Of a stretch of DNA of 64,000 bases, positions 45,210 to 53,119 are shown piece by piece (position 1 is the stretch's first letter; each line of letters opens with the position of its first letter). The notes under the pieces are model-generated. The model was not told where the DNA came from, searched no databases, and saw nothing but the letters and a program-made list of their open reading frames with translations. The translations under genes were made by a program, and so were the position numbers. The stretch is from JAQVEM01 sp964595565 (GTDB lineage: Bacteria > Actinomycetota > Humimicrobiia > Humimicrobiales > Humimicrobiaceae), in the NCBI GenBank assembly GCA_964595565.1, contig CAZQQX010000001.1, positions 53,705 to 117,704 on the forward strand, read 5' to 3'.

Positions 45210-45968
45210 TCAGGAATCCATAAAATGTCCGCCATCTACATTAATTACATGACCTGTTATAAAACTCGCTTCATCGGATACCAGAAACGAAACAGCCGAC
45301 GCTACATCTTCCGGTGTTCCAATTCTTTTTACCGGTAAAGCTTCTGCAGACTCTTTTTTCTTATCTTCATTCCAGAGTTTCATCATAGGAGTATCTATTG
45401 CATGAGGTGCCACAGCATTTACATTTATACCAAATGGGCCTAACTGTCTGGCTAAAGATTTTGTAAGGACCATTAACGCCCCCTTGGAAGGTCCATAACA
45501 CGGTACGGTAGTATTATCACCCCGCTTTGCAGTTATTGAAGAGACATTCACTATTTTTCCATAAAGTTGCTTTTTCATTATGGGTGCAACTTCCCTGCAG
45601 AGATAAAAGGCTCCTTTAAAATTTACTTCAAGCATTCTATCCAGCATTTCATCATTAACATCTTCAATCTTTCCAAAAGCTGTTATACCGGCATTATTCA
45701 CCAGAATGTCTATTCTCTTATATTTTTTCCATATAATATTTACTATTTCTTTTACTTCATCCGATTTTGAAACATCAAGTATATAGAATGAACAATTTTT
45801 CTTTAATTCTTCTACTTCTTTTTGAGTTTCATATAATATACCTTTATTTATGTCAGTAAATATTACTGTATTACCCTGTTTTATGAGATTAATTGCGATT
45901 GCTTTACCAATACCCTGTGCAGAACCTGTTACTAACACTATTCTTTTTTTATTGTTTGAATCAATCAT
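45210..45968 (-). CDS. Short-chain dehydrogenase/reductase
   Basis: Classical 252-aa SDR. NAD(P) motif TGSAQGIGKAIA (about 15-26), NNAGIT (about 90-95), and catalytic Ser-Tyr-Lys in VSSITAKRG and CYGPSKGAL are all present. The C-terminal VINVDGGHF is typical. It probably oxidises a sugar alcohol imported by the adjacent ABC system, giving a ketose for the FGGY kinase. The 97-bp repeat copy 1 lies about 190 bases upstream and may carry its promoter. Confidence 0.88.
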   Translation of the reverse strand: MIDSNNKKRIVLVTGSAQGIGKAIAINLIKQGNTVIFTDINKGILYETQKEVEELKKNCSFYILDVSKSDEVKEIVNIIWKKYKRIDILVNNAGITAFGKIEDVNDEMLDRMLEVNFKGAFYLCREVAPIMKKQLYGKIVNVSSITAKRGDNTTVPCYGPSKGALMVLTKSLARQLGPFGINVNAVAPHAIDTPMMKLWNEDKKKESAEALPVKRIGTPEDVASAVSFLVSDEASFITGHVINVDGGHFMDS

Positions 45969-46154
45969 TTAAAATAATCTATATTATGATTTGATGTTGT
46001 GTATATTTGAAATTTACATTTGATGTTATATGTACTTGAAATTTACTGATACCTGAATATTTAGATTATAATACTTTACTATCAAAGAAATTATTTTGTC
46101 TATTTTGTCGTAAAAAAGATACCAATTAATTCTTTTACAGATAGATTAATTATA

Positions 46155-46251
46155 TTTATTAATATTTATTTTGTCAATAACTTTTGTCACTCTTAATTAA
46201 TATTGCCACTGATTTAGTCAAATGTTAATATAATTACAAAATTTTATTAAA
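46155..46251 (+). repeat. 97-bp direct repeat, copy 1
   Basis: Matches 50037-50133 at 91 of 97 positions without gaps, in the same orientation. It contains the imperfect palindrome at 46185-46208. It is intergenic, so the identity is not due to shared protein sequence. Confidence 0.85.
46185..46208. promoter_or_regulatory. Operator candidate, copy 1
   Basis: 24-bp imperfect palindrome TGTCACTCTTAA-TTAATATTGCCA (9 of 12 pairs). Same site as 50067-50090 with one base changed. Likely bound by the SorC-type regulator encoded at 50145; inference from duplication and symmetry. Confidence 0.5.
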
Positions 46252-46394
46252 CAACCTCTCCTATTAATTTTCTAAACACCAAATGCAAAATTAATCTTGA
46301 AAAGAAACATGTAGTTTAATTAACATACATAATAATTTATGTCTTTAAAGAATTATAACTTGAATACAATCGGTATAGCGGCTCTTATATGTAA

Positions 46395-47681
46395 TTAAAG
46401 TAGTCCCATTTCCAGAAAAATTTTTTCCTTTTTCCCATCCCAGTAATCTACCATTTGAAGACCTGTCTGTCTTATATGGGGATATAGAATTGCTTTTCCC
46501 TTAATCTGGTTATTTTTTATCATCTCTAAAACTTTTGGAGCACTATCAATGCTTCCCACTGCAGCAACATAATTACCGGGATCTATTTCATTATTGCTTA
46601 TAGCTTCCAGGGTCTGTATATAGTCACCTGTATCTCCACCGGAAGAACCAACAATCTTTATCTCATCATAGTGTACTCTTATATTATCTACATCTAATAT
46701 AGAGTCTCCCCTGAGAAGACCCCCGAACAGATTTATAACTCCCCCAAAACCCAATAACTCAAAGGCCTGTTGTTGTGCATGCCTGTTTCCCACAGCAAGT
46801 ATAATATCATCAGCCATTTTTCCATCAGTAACATGGCCTAAAAGATCATGAATTTTATCCGGAGTAGAGGTTAATAGCTTTATGCCCTTTTTTTCTGCTT
46901 TTGGCCCTAAAACTCTTACAACCCAGTTTAATCTCTCCTCTAGGATATCAACTGCTATTAAAATTCCGGGCTTAAACCGCATTGCCAGTTCCAGATGTAT
47001 TTTCCCCATTGCTCCGGCGCCCACAATTATGCAGACCCCATTTTCTCTTATACCCAGTTTTGAATATCTTAAAGATTGTGGTGTATCTTTATATATATGA
47101 ACATTACGCGTCTGTGATGATAAGACACATGATATGGGCTCGGCCATTGATACAGCAAAATAGGGCATATCATTATCTTTCAGGGGTACAATGCAATTAG
47201 CATTAATTATTTCTTCCTGGATCAAAATATATTCTGCCAGCTGTCCTGGAAGAGTATAACCTACCCCCATTTTCTCTATGCCCTTACCGTTATTATAATA
47301 TCTTTCAGTATAATTTACTGGCCTGGTATTAACAGCAGGTTGAAGACCGTAACGTTTACCTACAGCATATTTATCCTTAAGCTTATCCCCCACCTTTACT
47401 ACAGTAAGCGAACCTTCGTCTCCCATGATTAAAGGCCACTTTTCAGGGTCCCATCCATACAGAAATTTATGCATGGCACCCTGCTCAATTATTTTTAATA
47501 TTGAGGTGCAGACTCCAGCTGCATCAACCCTGGCAAGCAATTGCTTCGGACCGGGTTCAGGAACCGGTACCTCCTCTGTAGCAATATTTTCAAACCCCAC
47601 TCCGGACAATACAGTGGCTTTCATCTTTTCGGGTATCTTATATTCATTAAAATCATTCATATATTTTTCCAGCTTTCTCAT
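46395..47681 (-). CDS. Zinc-type (MDR) alcohol/polyol dehydrogenase, altered metal site
   Basis: A 428-aa medium-chain dehydrogenase. The Rossmann motif IIVGAGAMGKIHLELA is in the second half and NLFGGLLRGD is typical. The first catalytic zinc ligand Cys is in GVCTSILK, but the usual His of GHE is Asp (MGDEGS), and the structural-zinc Cys cluster is absent. It may bind metal differently or work on a sugar phosphate, as in SorE-like reductases. It lies in the 3.8 kb module with the kinase at 48215 and the frameshifted gene. Confidence 0.78.
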   Translation of the reverse strand: MRKLEKYMNDFNEYKIPEKMKATVLSGVGFENIATEEVPVPEPGPKQLLARVDAAGVCTSILKIIEQGAMHKFLYGWDPEKWPLIMGDEGSLTVVKVGDKLKDKYAVGKRYGLQPAVNTRPVNYTERYYNNGKGIEKMGVGYTLPGQLAEYILIQEEIINANCIVPLKDNDMPYFAVSMAEPISCVLSSQTRNVHIYKDTPQSLRYSKLGIRENGVCIIVGAGAMGKIHLELAMRFKPGILIAVDILEERLNWVVRVLGPKAEKKGIKLLTSTPDKIHDLLGHVTDGKMADDIILAVGNRHAQQQAFELLGFGGVINLFGGLLRGDSILDVDNIRVHYDEIKIVGSSGGDTGDYIQTLEAISNNEIDPGNYVAAVGSIDSAPKVLEMIKNNQIKGKAILYPHIRQTGLQMVDYWDGKKEKIFLEMGLL

Positions 47682-47769
47682 TTATATTTCCTTTTGTATT
47701 TTTTAAATTAACTTATAAATATTTAAGGTATATTTTGTTTAAACCAAATCTAAAAAAAATTATTTCCTT

Positions 47770-48128
47770 CTACCTTCTTAATAACCATGGTGACATATCG
47801 GGGTCGTTAGTAATGTACCATTTTTTGGCGAGAGTTTTCTCAGGATGAATATCATCATTTTCGGGCGCCACAACGTTAATATGTGATGATAAGATACATC
47901 TTCATCACGCATCCGGAACCATTCTTCCCAGAACAGCCTGTCATGTTTATCTTCGACCGGAACAGCACTAAAAACAACCACTTTTGAATGATTATTTACA
48001 TACCATTTATGCTCCTGATATGGATTTATGCTCAGATTGGTCTGAAAAATCTTATCAAAATTAATTCCAATTTCCCGGCAGGCTGAATCAACGCCTGCTT
48101 CTTTAAGGATTTTTATTAAACTATTCAT
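47770..48128 (-). pseudogene. Frameshifted small gene of unknown function
   Basis: From ATG 48128 the frame reads through DRLFWEEWFRMRDEDVSYHH and then degenerates into LTLWRPKMMIFILRK, ending at 47778. The next frame continues sensibly from about 47885 as INVVAPENDDIHPEKTLAKK, then WYITNDPDMSPWLLRR, stopping at 47770. Joined, the product would be about 119 aa. A single missing base near 47875-47895 explains it, either a real mutation or a sequencing error. I do not recognise the family. It lies between the dehydrogenase and the kinase and may belong to the same pathway. Confidence 0.65.
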
Positions 48129-48214
48129 AAAAAACTTATCCTTTCAACTTATACTTATAAATTAAAAATTAAATAAGCTTAAAATATATTTTTTTAGTCC
48201 TATTAATCTGAAAT

Positions 48215-49735
48215 TTATAATGATGCCAGCCTGTCATATACTCTTACCAGTGATTCATAGGTTTCTTTGAATACAGGGTAGAGTGATTCATACTCTTTTA
48301 CATTTTCCGGATTCGGTTCCCGAGTTTCTACTATCGGGTTTAATTTTTCAGCAACTTTTATGCTATCAAATATACCCGCGCCCACTCCACCAACAATTGC
48401 TGCTCCCAGTGAAGTTGCTTCTTCCAGTATTTTTGGCCTGAGTACTTTTTTATTATATATATCAGCCATTATCTTCCTCCAGACAGGACTGCCTGCGCCA
48501 CCAATTACCCTTATCTCCGAGAAATCAATCACGCCTTCAAAAATTTCACTAATCATTTTAAGGTTATAAGTAACTCCTTCCATAACCGAGCGGATAATAT
48601 CATTTCTATTATGTTTTAAGGTGAGGCCAATAAAAGCTCCCCTGGCATTGGGATTCCAGTGCGGACTTCTTTCACCCATTAAATAAGGAAGAAAAATAAG
48701 CCTGTTAGCCGTTGGCAATGACTTTTCAATAGAAAGGTCCATTAACTCGTAAGGGGTTATATTAAGGCCCTCTACTGCTTTTTGTTCCAGAAGGCATATA
48801 TTATCTTTTAACCAGCTATATGAAGCACCTGCGGTCTGCATTGTCCCGCAGGGCATGTACATATTGGGGTCAACATGAATCCAGTTGAAAGTCTTACGCT
48901 CCGGGTCGAGAATGGGCTTGTTGGTTGCCAGGGCAATCCAGGAAGAAGAACCGATATAATTATAAGCCTTTCCTTCACTTACTACTCCGGCTCCCACACT
49001 GGCAGCTGTACCATCACCGGTACCTATAACCACAGGTGTACCTGCTTCAAGGCCGGTCTCAGCGGCGACTGAATAAGATACTTCACCAACAATATCAAAT
49101 GAACAATGTGGCTCGGGTAATTTTTCTATATCCAGGCCTGACACTTTCAAAATTTCTGGAGACCATTCCTTTTTAAATATATCAAACAGATTCATGCCTG
49201 ATGCATCTGAATAATCGGTAACAAATTTACCGGTTAGCTTACTAACGATATAATCTTTTGCCTGGACAAATTTAAATGTATTCTTATATATATCGGGTTC
49301 ATTTTCCTTTACCCACATTATTTTTTCTACTGAATAGGTCGGGCTTATTTTATGACCGGTAATATTATATATTTTTTCTTCTCCAATTTCCCTCTCCAGC
49401 TTCCGGGCCTGCCCTACACTTCTCTGGTCCGCCCATATAATAGACTTTCTTAAGGGATTGCCTTTTTTATCAACAGGTAGACATCCCATCATCTGGGCAC
49501 TAAAACTAACTACAGCTACTTCCCTTTTATCAATCTTGCTTTTACCTATAAGGTTTTTTGTGGATATACATATAGCATTCCACCAGTCATCGGGATTCTG
49601 TTCTGCCCAATTAATATCCGGGTAAAAAGTATGGTAACCTACAAATTCGCTGTATAATAAATTACCCTGCTCGTCATAAAGCGTTGCCTTGTTTCCGGTA
49701 GTTCCAAAATCATGTGCAATAATATATCTGGACAT
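48215..49735 (-). CDS. FGGY-family carbohydrate kinase (xylulokinase-like), copy 2
   Basis: A 506-aa kinase with IIAHDFGTTGNKATLYD at the N-terminus, GTGDGTAASVGAG in the middle and RVIGGAGSPVWRKIMADI near the C-terminus. It differs clearly from the kinase at 40070 (LGIDIGTSNSKG versus AHDFGTTGNKAT), so it is not a recent duplicate. It is the first gene of the module bracketed by the 97-bp repeats and is divergent from the SorC regulator. Confidence 0.87.
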   Translation of the reverse strand: MSRYIIAHDFGTTGNKATLYDEQGNLLYSEFVGYHTFYPDINWAEQNPDDWWNAICISTKNLIGKSKIDKREVAVVSFSAQMMGCLPVDKKGNPLRKSIIWADQRSVGQARKLEREIGEEKIYNITGHKISPTYSVEKIMWVKENEPDIYKNTFKFVQAKDYIVSKLTGKFVTDYSDASGMNLFDIFKKEWSPEILKVSGLDIEKLPEPHCSFDIVGEVSYSVAAETGLEAGTPVVIGTGDGTAASVGAGVVSEGKAYNYIGSSSWIALATNKPILDPERKTFNWIHVDPNMYMPCGTMQTAGASYSWLKDNICLLEQKAVEGLNITPYELMDLSIEKSLPTANRLIFLPYLMGERSPHWNPNARGAFIGLTLKHNRNDIIRSVMEGVTYNLKMISEIFEGVIDFSEIRVIGGAGSPVWRKIMADIYNKKVLRPKILEEATSLGAAIVGGVGAGIFDSIKVAEKLNPIVETREPNPENVKEYESLYPVFKETYESLVRVYDRLASL

Positions 49736-50066
49736 TTTTTTCTCCTATCATTTAAAACTTTTACTGTTTTTATTAAAATTACTTTATTCTAATATTAAAA
49801 AAACTTCAATTTGATACAAAAAAATAACTACACTTTCATAACTACGATATTTCTTTTTTTGTTTAATGCATTTTGCTTTTTATAATAGTCTGAATACCAT
49901 TTCACTCCCTTTTAAGTAACCGATATTTATTAAATTATCACACTTAACGTCCAAATTATAATTTCTACCTCACGGAAATTTATATTTTCATTATAAAATA
50001 CTATAAATAGTAATTTTTTACTTCAAATAGGCCGCATTTATTAATATTCGTTTTGTTAATAACTTT

Positions 50067-50090
50067 TGTCACTCTTAATTAATATTGACA
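50067..50090. promoter_or_regulatory. Operator candidate, copy 2
   Basis: 24-bp palindrome TGTCACTCTTAA-TTAATATTGACA, 10 of 12 pairs matching. Its right arm is the -35 box TTGACA, so occupancy would repress the regulator gene itself. Confidence 0.55.
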
Positions 50091-50113
50091 CTATTTTAGT
50101 CAAATGTTAATAT
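50085..50113 (+). promoter_or_regulatory. Promoter of the SorC regulator-mtlD operon
   Basis: A perfect TTGACA (50085-50090) and TAATAT (50108-50113) are 17 bases apart. The start would fall near 50120, giving a leader of about 25 bases without a clear Shine-Dalgarno site. Confidence 0.6.
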
Positions 50114-50144
50114 AATTACAAAATTTTATTAAAATATATCTAAT

Positions 50145-51098
50145 ATGGAATTCAATAAAAGTGAACTGGCTGCAAGAGCCAGTATTCTATACTACGAAAA
50201 AAATATGAGTCAGAATGAAATTGCCAGAAAAATGGGGATTTCAAGATCCTATGTATCACAACTCATCTCATATGCAAAAGAAAAAGGAATTGTAAAAATC
50301 CTGATTAATTTTGACCAGTATGGATTAAGATCCCTGAGAAAAGAAATAGAATTCAGACAGTTATTTCCCGAGCTTAAAGATGTGTTAATAATGTCATCAA
50401 AATCAGAGTCTTTTACCGAAAATAATATCGGAAAATTTGCAGCTCCATATGTTGCCGGTATGATAAACCAGGCTAAAATTATAGGAATTAATCTGGGAGA
50501 ATCAGTTGAAAAAACTGTTAACAGTCTTAAGACATTTAACTTTACATATAGTTCAGAAAGAAAAATAATCCAGATTATGGGTGGCTTCAGCAACAGCTAC
50601 CTGGTTGGTGGTTCCCATCCCAACCGTATAGTAAGCACCCTCGGCTCTATTCTAAATGGACAGTACTATTTTTTAAACTGCCCTGCCATTGTTGAACAAC
50701 AAAAACTCAGAAGTTCTCTCTTAAAAGAAAACAGTATAAAAAACGTAACAGAGTTCTGGGATAATATTGATATAGCTATAATGGGCGTAGGTGTTACTAA
50801 TTCCAGATCAAAGTTATTTAACCTGTTGAACAAAAAAATGATGGATTTAGTAACTACAAGCGGAGCCTGCAGTGAATTGACCATAAATTTTTTCGATGAA
50901 AATGGTAATTATATTCCTCTACTGGAAAAAAATAAAATTGCCATAAGCTACCAACAGCTTAAAAAAATAAAGAATAAAGTCATTATATGCCATGGTAAAC
51001 ATAAGCATAAAGCAATAACTTCTATACTAAAAGCAAATATGGTTGATGTTCTTATAACGGATTCCATTACTATAAATTCAATTATAAAATCACAATAA
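50145..51098 (+). CDS. SorC/DeoR-type transcriptional regulator
   Basis: A 317-aa protein. The N-terminal helix-turn-helix is in YYEKNMSQNEIARKMGISRS (about 17-36) and YVSQLISYAKEKGIVKI. The C-terminal sugar-phosphate sensor domain has IIGINLGESVEKTV and MGVGVTNSRSKL. SorC proteins respond to phosphorylated sugars or polyols. Its own promoter contains a palindrome repeated upstream of the SDR operon, which suggests that it controls both units. mtlD follows after four bases. Confidence 0.88.
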   Translation: MEFNKSELAARASILYYEKNMSQNEIARKMGISRSYVSQLISYAKEKGIVKILINFDQYGLRSLRKEIEFRQLFPELKDVLIMSSKSESFTENNIGKFAAPYVAGMINQAKIIGINLGESVEKTVNSLKTFNFTYSSERKIIQIMGGFSNSYLVGGSHPNRIVSTLGSILNGQYYFLNCPAIVEQQKLRSSLLKENSIKNVTEFWDNIDIAIMGVGVTNSRSKLFNLLNKKMMDLVTTSGACSELTINFFDENGNYIPLLEKNKIAISYQQLKKIKNKVIICHGKHKHKAITSILKANMVDVLITDSITINSIIKSQ

Positions 51099-51102
51099 AA
51101 AT

Positions 51103-52308
51103 TTGAATAAAATTAAAACTTCGGTACAATTTGGTGCAGGCAATATCGGTAGAGGGTTTATGGGCCAGCTTTTCTGGGAAATTGGTTATCATACCATTTT
51201 TGTCGAGTCAAATGAAAGTTTAATTAATCTTCTCAATAAAAGTAAAAAATATCCCTTAAAATTGCTTGATGCCTATAAAAAGAAAGAAATAAATATGACC
51301 ATTGACAATATGGAATGCATAGCAATAAATGATATTAATAAGATAGCTTCCAGTATTGCACTTGCAGATGTTATCGGTACTGCTGTCGGGGTATCACAAT
51401 TAGAGTCGATATCTGTAAGCATTTCCGAGGGGATAAAAAAAAGAATGATGGCCAACCCCCGTCCCATAGATATTTACCTCTGTGAGAACACCCATGATGC
51501 ATATGAAGAACTTAAAAATTTTGTATATAAAAATCTAAACACAGAACTTCGAATATGGTCAGACGAAAATATTGGTTTTGTAGGAATGATAGTAGCAAGG
51601 ATGGTACCACAGTCATCAACCACTCTTAAATCAATCGACCCATTGTATGCAGTTGCGGACTCATATCACAAATTACCATACGATGGTAATGCTATAAAAA
51701 GCAAGCCTCTCCCGATTAAGGGTATGTATCCGGTTAACAATTTTTTAGCTGAATTTGAGAGAAAGCTTTTTACCTACAACCTTGGACACGCTGCACTGGG
51801 TTATCTTGGATACCTAAAAGGATATAAATATGTCCATGATTGTTTTAAAGATAGCTTTATAAAAAAGATATTTCTGGGAGCTCTTAAGGAAACAAGTGTA
51901 GCTTTAACTAAAAAATATCCTGAAGATATTACTTTGAAGCAACAAGAGGAAGTAATGATAGATGTATTGACCCGTTTTGGAAATCCTATGTTAAAGGACA
52001 CTGTTTTAAGAGTCGGGCGAGATCCAATCAGAAAACTCGGTAAGTCAGATAGAATAGTGGGAAGCATTAATCTATGCCTGAATAATGACCTGCTTCCCGA
52101 TAATATTATTAAGATTTGTGCTGCCGCTTACAATTTTGACTTCCCCGAAGATGTTAGCGCACCTGAATTAAAAAGATTAATCACAAAAGAAGGCATAGAA
52201 AAGACTTTAAATAAAATATCAGGAATCAATCCCTTTACAGAAATAGGGAAAAAAATAATTAAGTATTTTTATGAATTTAAAAATATAAAACAGGAAATTA
52301 AAAGTTAA
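51103..52308 (+). CDS. mtlD: Mannitol-1-phosphate 5-dehydrogenase-like enzyme
   Basis: Polyol-specific long-chain dehydrogenase converting mannitol-1-phosphate and fructose-6-phosphate. The TTG start at 51103 leads to VQFGAGNIGRGFMGQLFWE, the MtlD N-terminal dinucleotide site. CENTHDAYEELK, and NLGHAALGYLGYLKG in the catalytic domain, are typical. Length 401 aa is normal. No mannitol PTS is in the window, so the substrate may come from the FGGY kinases or be another polyol phosphate. Confidence 0.85.
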   Translation: MNKIKTSVQFGAGNIGRGFMGQLFWEIGYHTIFVESNESLINLLNKSKKYPLKLLDAYKKKEINMTIDNMECIAINDINKIASSIALADVIGTAVGVSQLESISVSISEGIKKRMMANPRPIDIYLCENTHDAYEELKNFVYKNLNTELRIWSDENIGFVGMIVARMVPQSSTTLKSIDPLYAVADSYHKLPYDGNAIKSKPLPIKGMYPVNNFLAEFERKLFTYNLGHAALGYLGYLKGYKYVHDCFKDSFIKKIFLGALKETSVALTKKYPEDITLKQQEEVMIDVLTRFGNPMLKDTVLRVGRDPIRKLGKSDRIVGSINLCLNNDLLPDNIIKICAAAYNFDFPEDVSAPELKRLITKEGIEKTLNKISGINPFTEIGKKIIKYFYEFKNIKQEIKS

Positions 52309-52527
52309 GACAAAATATCCTACGGATAAAATAATATTTGAGTAGATATAAAAAATAAATCAAAATAACTCTAAGGCTATTTAAAAGAAAAAATAATTTA
52401 AAATCTGCAATTTTTACTTGCAGTTATTAGAATATTCAAGTACTTTAGATAAAATTCTATTAGATGATTAAACTAAAATTATTGTTATTGAAAAAACTTA
52501 TATCAATAAATAAAAAGGAGTCCAAAC

Positions 52528-53052
52528 ATGCCAAAAACAAAAGCACAAAAAGCGTATGACCTTGCCTATAAATACGAAAATGAATGGGGCGTTTGCTCCC
52601 AGGCCACCATTAAAGCATTACTTGATGTTTACAACATTGATAATAATGATTTTTTTAAAGTCCTAAGCGGGCTTGGAGGCGGAGGAGCAGACCAGGGAGA
52701 CGGAATGTGCGGTGCATATCTTGCTGGAGCATTTTTTCTGGGACTGGAGTTTGGAAGAAATACTTATGACATAGGCGTTGACCCTGATGACCTGAGAGGG
52801 TCAAAAAAGAACAGAATACTGAAGCCGCTGGTTAAAAAACTACATGATAAATTCATTGAAAAATATGGAACCATCACATGCAATCTGATACACAGGAAAT
52901 TGTATGGAAGACCTTTTTATTTACTGGATAAGGACGAAAAAGAAAAATTTGAGCTGGCAGGAGGACATGACTGGGGCTGTACATCTGTATGCGGAAACGC
53001 TGCCAGGTGGACTGTTGAGATACTGGAAGAAGCAAAGAAGAATAAAAAATAG
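52528..53052 (+). CDS. C_GCAxxG_C_C family redox-type protein
   Basis: A 174-aa soluble protein. GVCSQATIKALLDVY (Cys about 26), GDGMCGAYLAGAFFLG (Cys about 65, a variant of the GCAxxG motif), and later CNLIHRKLYGR and WGCTSVC make up the conserved cysteine pattern. Members are often found in anaerobes and are thought to bind a metal or cluster, but function is unknown. AAAGGAG precedes the ATG. It may be monocistronic. An anaerobic lifestyle is weakly supported. Confidence 0.8.
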   Translation: MPKTKAQKAYDLAYKYENEWGVCSQATIKALLDVYNIDNNDFFKVLSGLGGGGADQGDGMCGAYLAGAFFLGLEFGRNTYDIGVDPDDLRGSKKNRILKPLVKKLHDKFIEKYGTITCNLIHRKLYGRPFYLLDKDEKEKFELAGGHDWGCTSVCGNAARWTVEILEEAKKNKK

Positions 53053-53119
53053 AGAGAGCTTAAAATTAGATTATCTAAAATTTACGTTGTGTAACAGTTT
53101 ATAAAATATCCATTAATAT

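Larger units (their letters stand above)
45969..46394. other. Intergenic region with repeat copy 1
   Basis: A 426-base gap upstream of the SDR and downstream of the zinc-type dehydrogenase. Positions 46155-46251 are copy 1 of the 97-bp direct repeat. The rest is AT-rich without ORFs. No plus-strand gene follows the repeat here, in contrast to copy 2. Confidence 0.6.
50037..50133 (+). repeat. 97-bp direct repeat, copy 2
   Basis: Ungapped 94% match to 46155-46251. This copy ends 11 bases before the regulator's ATG and contains its promoter, so it is probably the parental copy. Confidence 0.85.
49736..50144. other. Divergent control region between kinase and SorC regulator
   Basis: A 409-base gap. 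Positions 50037-50133 are copy 2 of the 97-bp repeat, with the sorC promoter and palindrome. The left part is AT-rich; TTGGAC and TAATAA about 16 bases apart on the minus strand (around 49925-49955) could drive the kinase, but this is weak. Confidence 0.55.
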
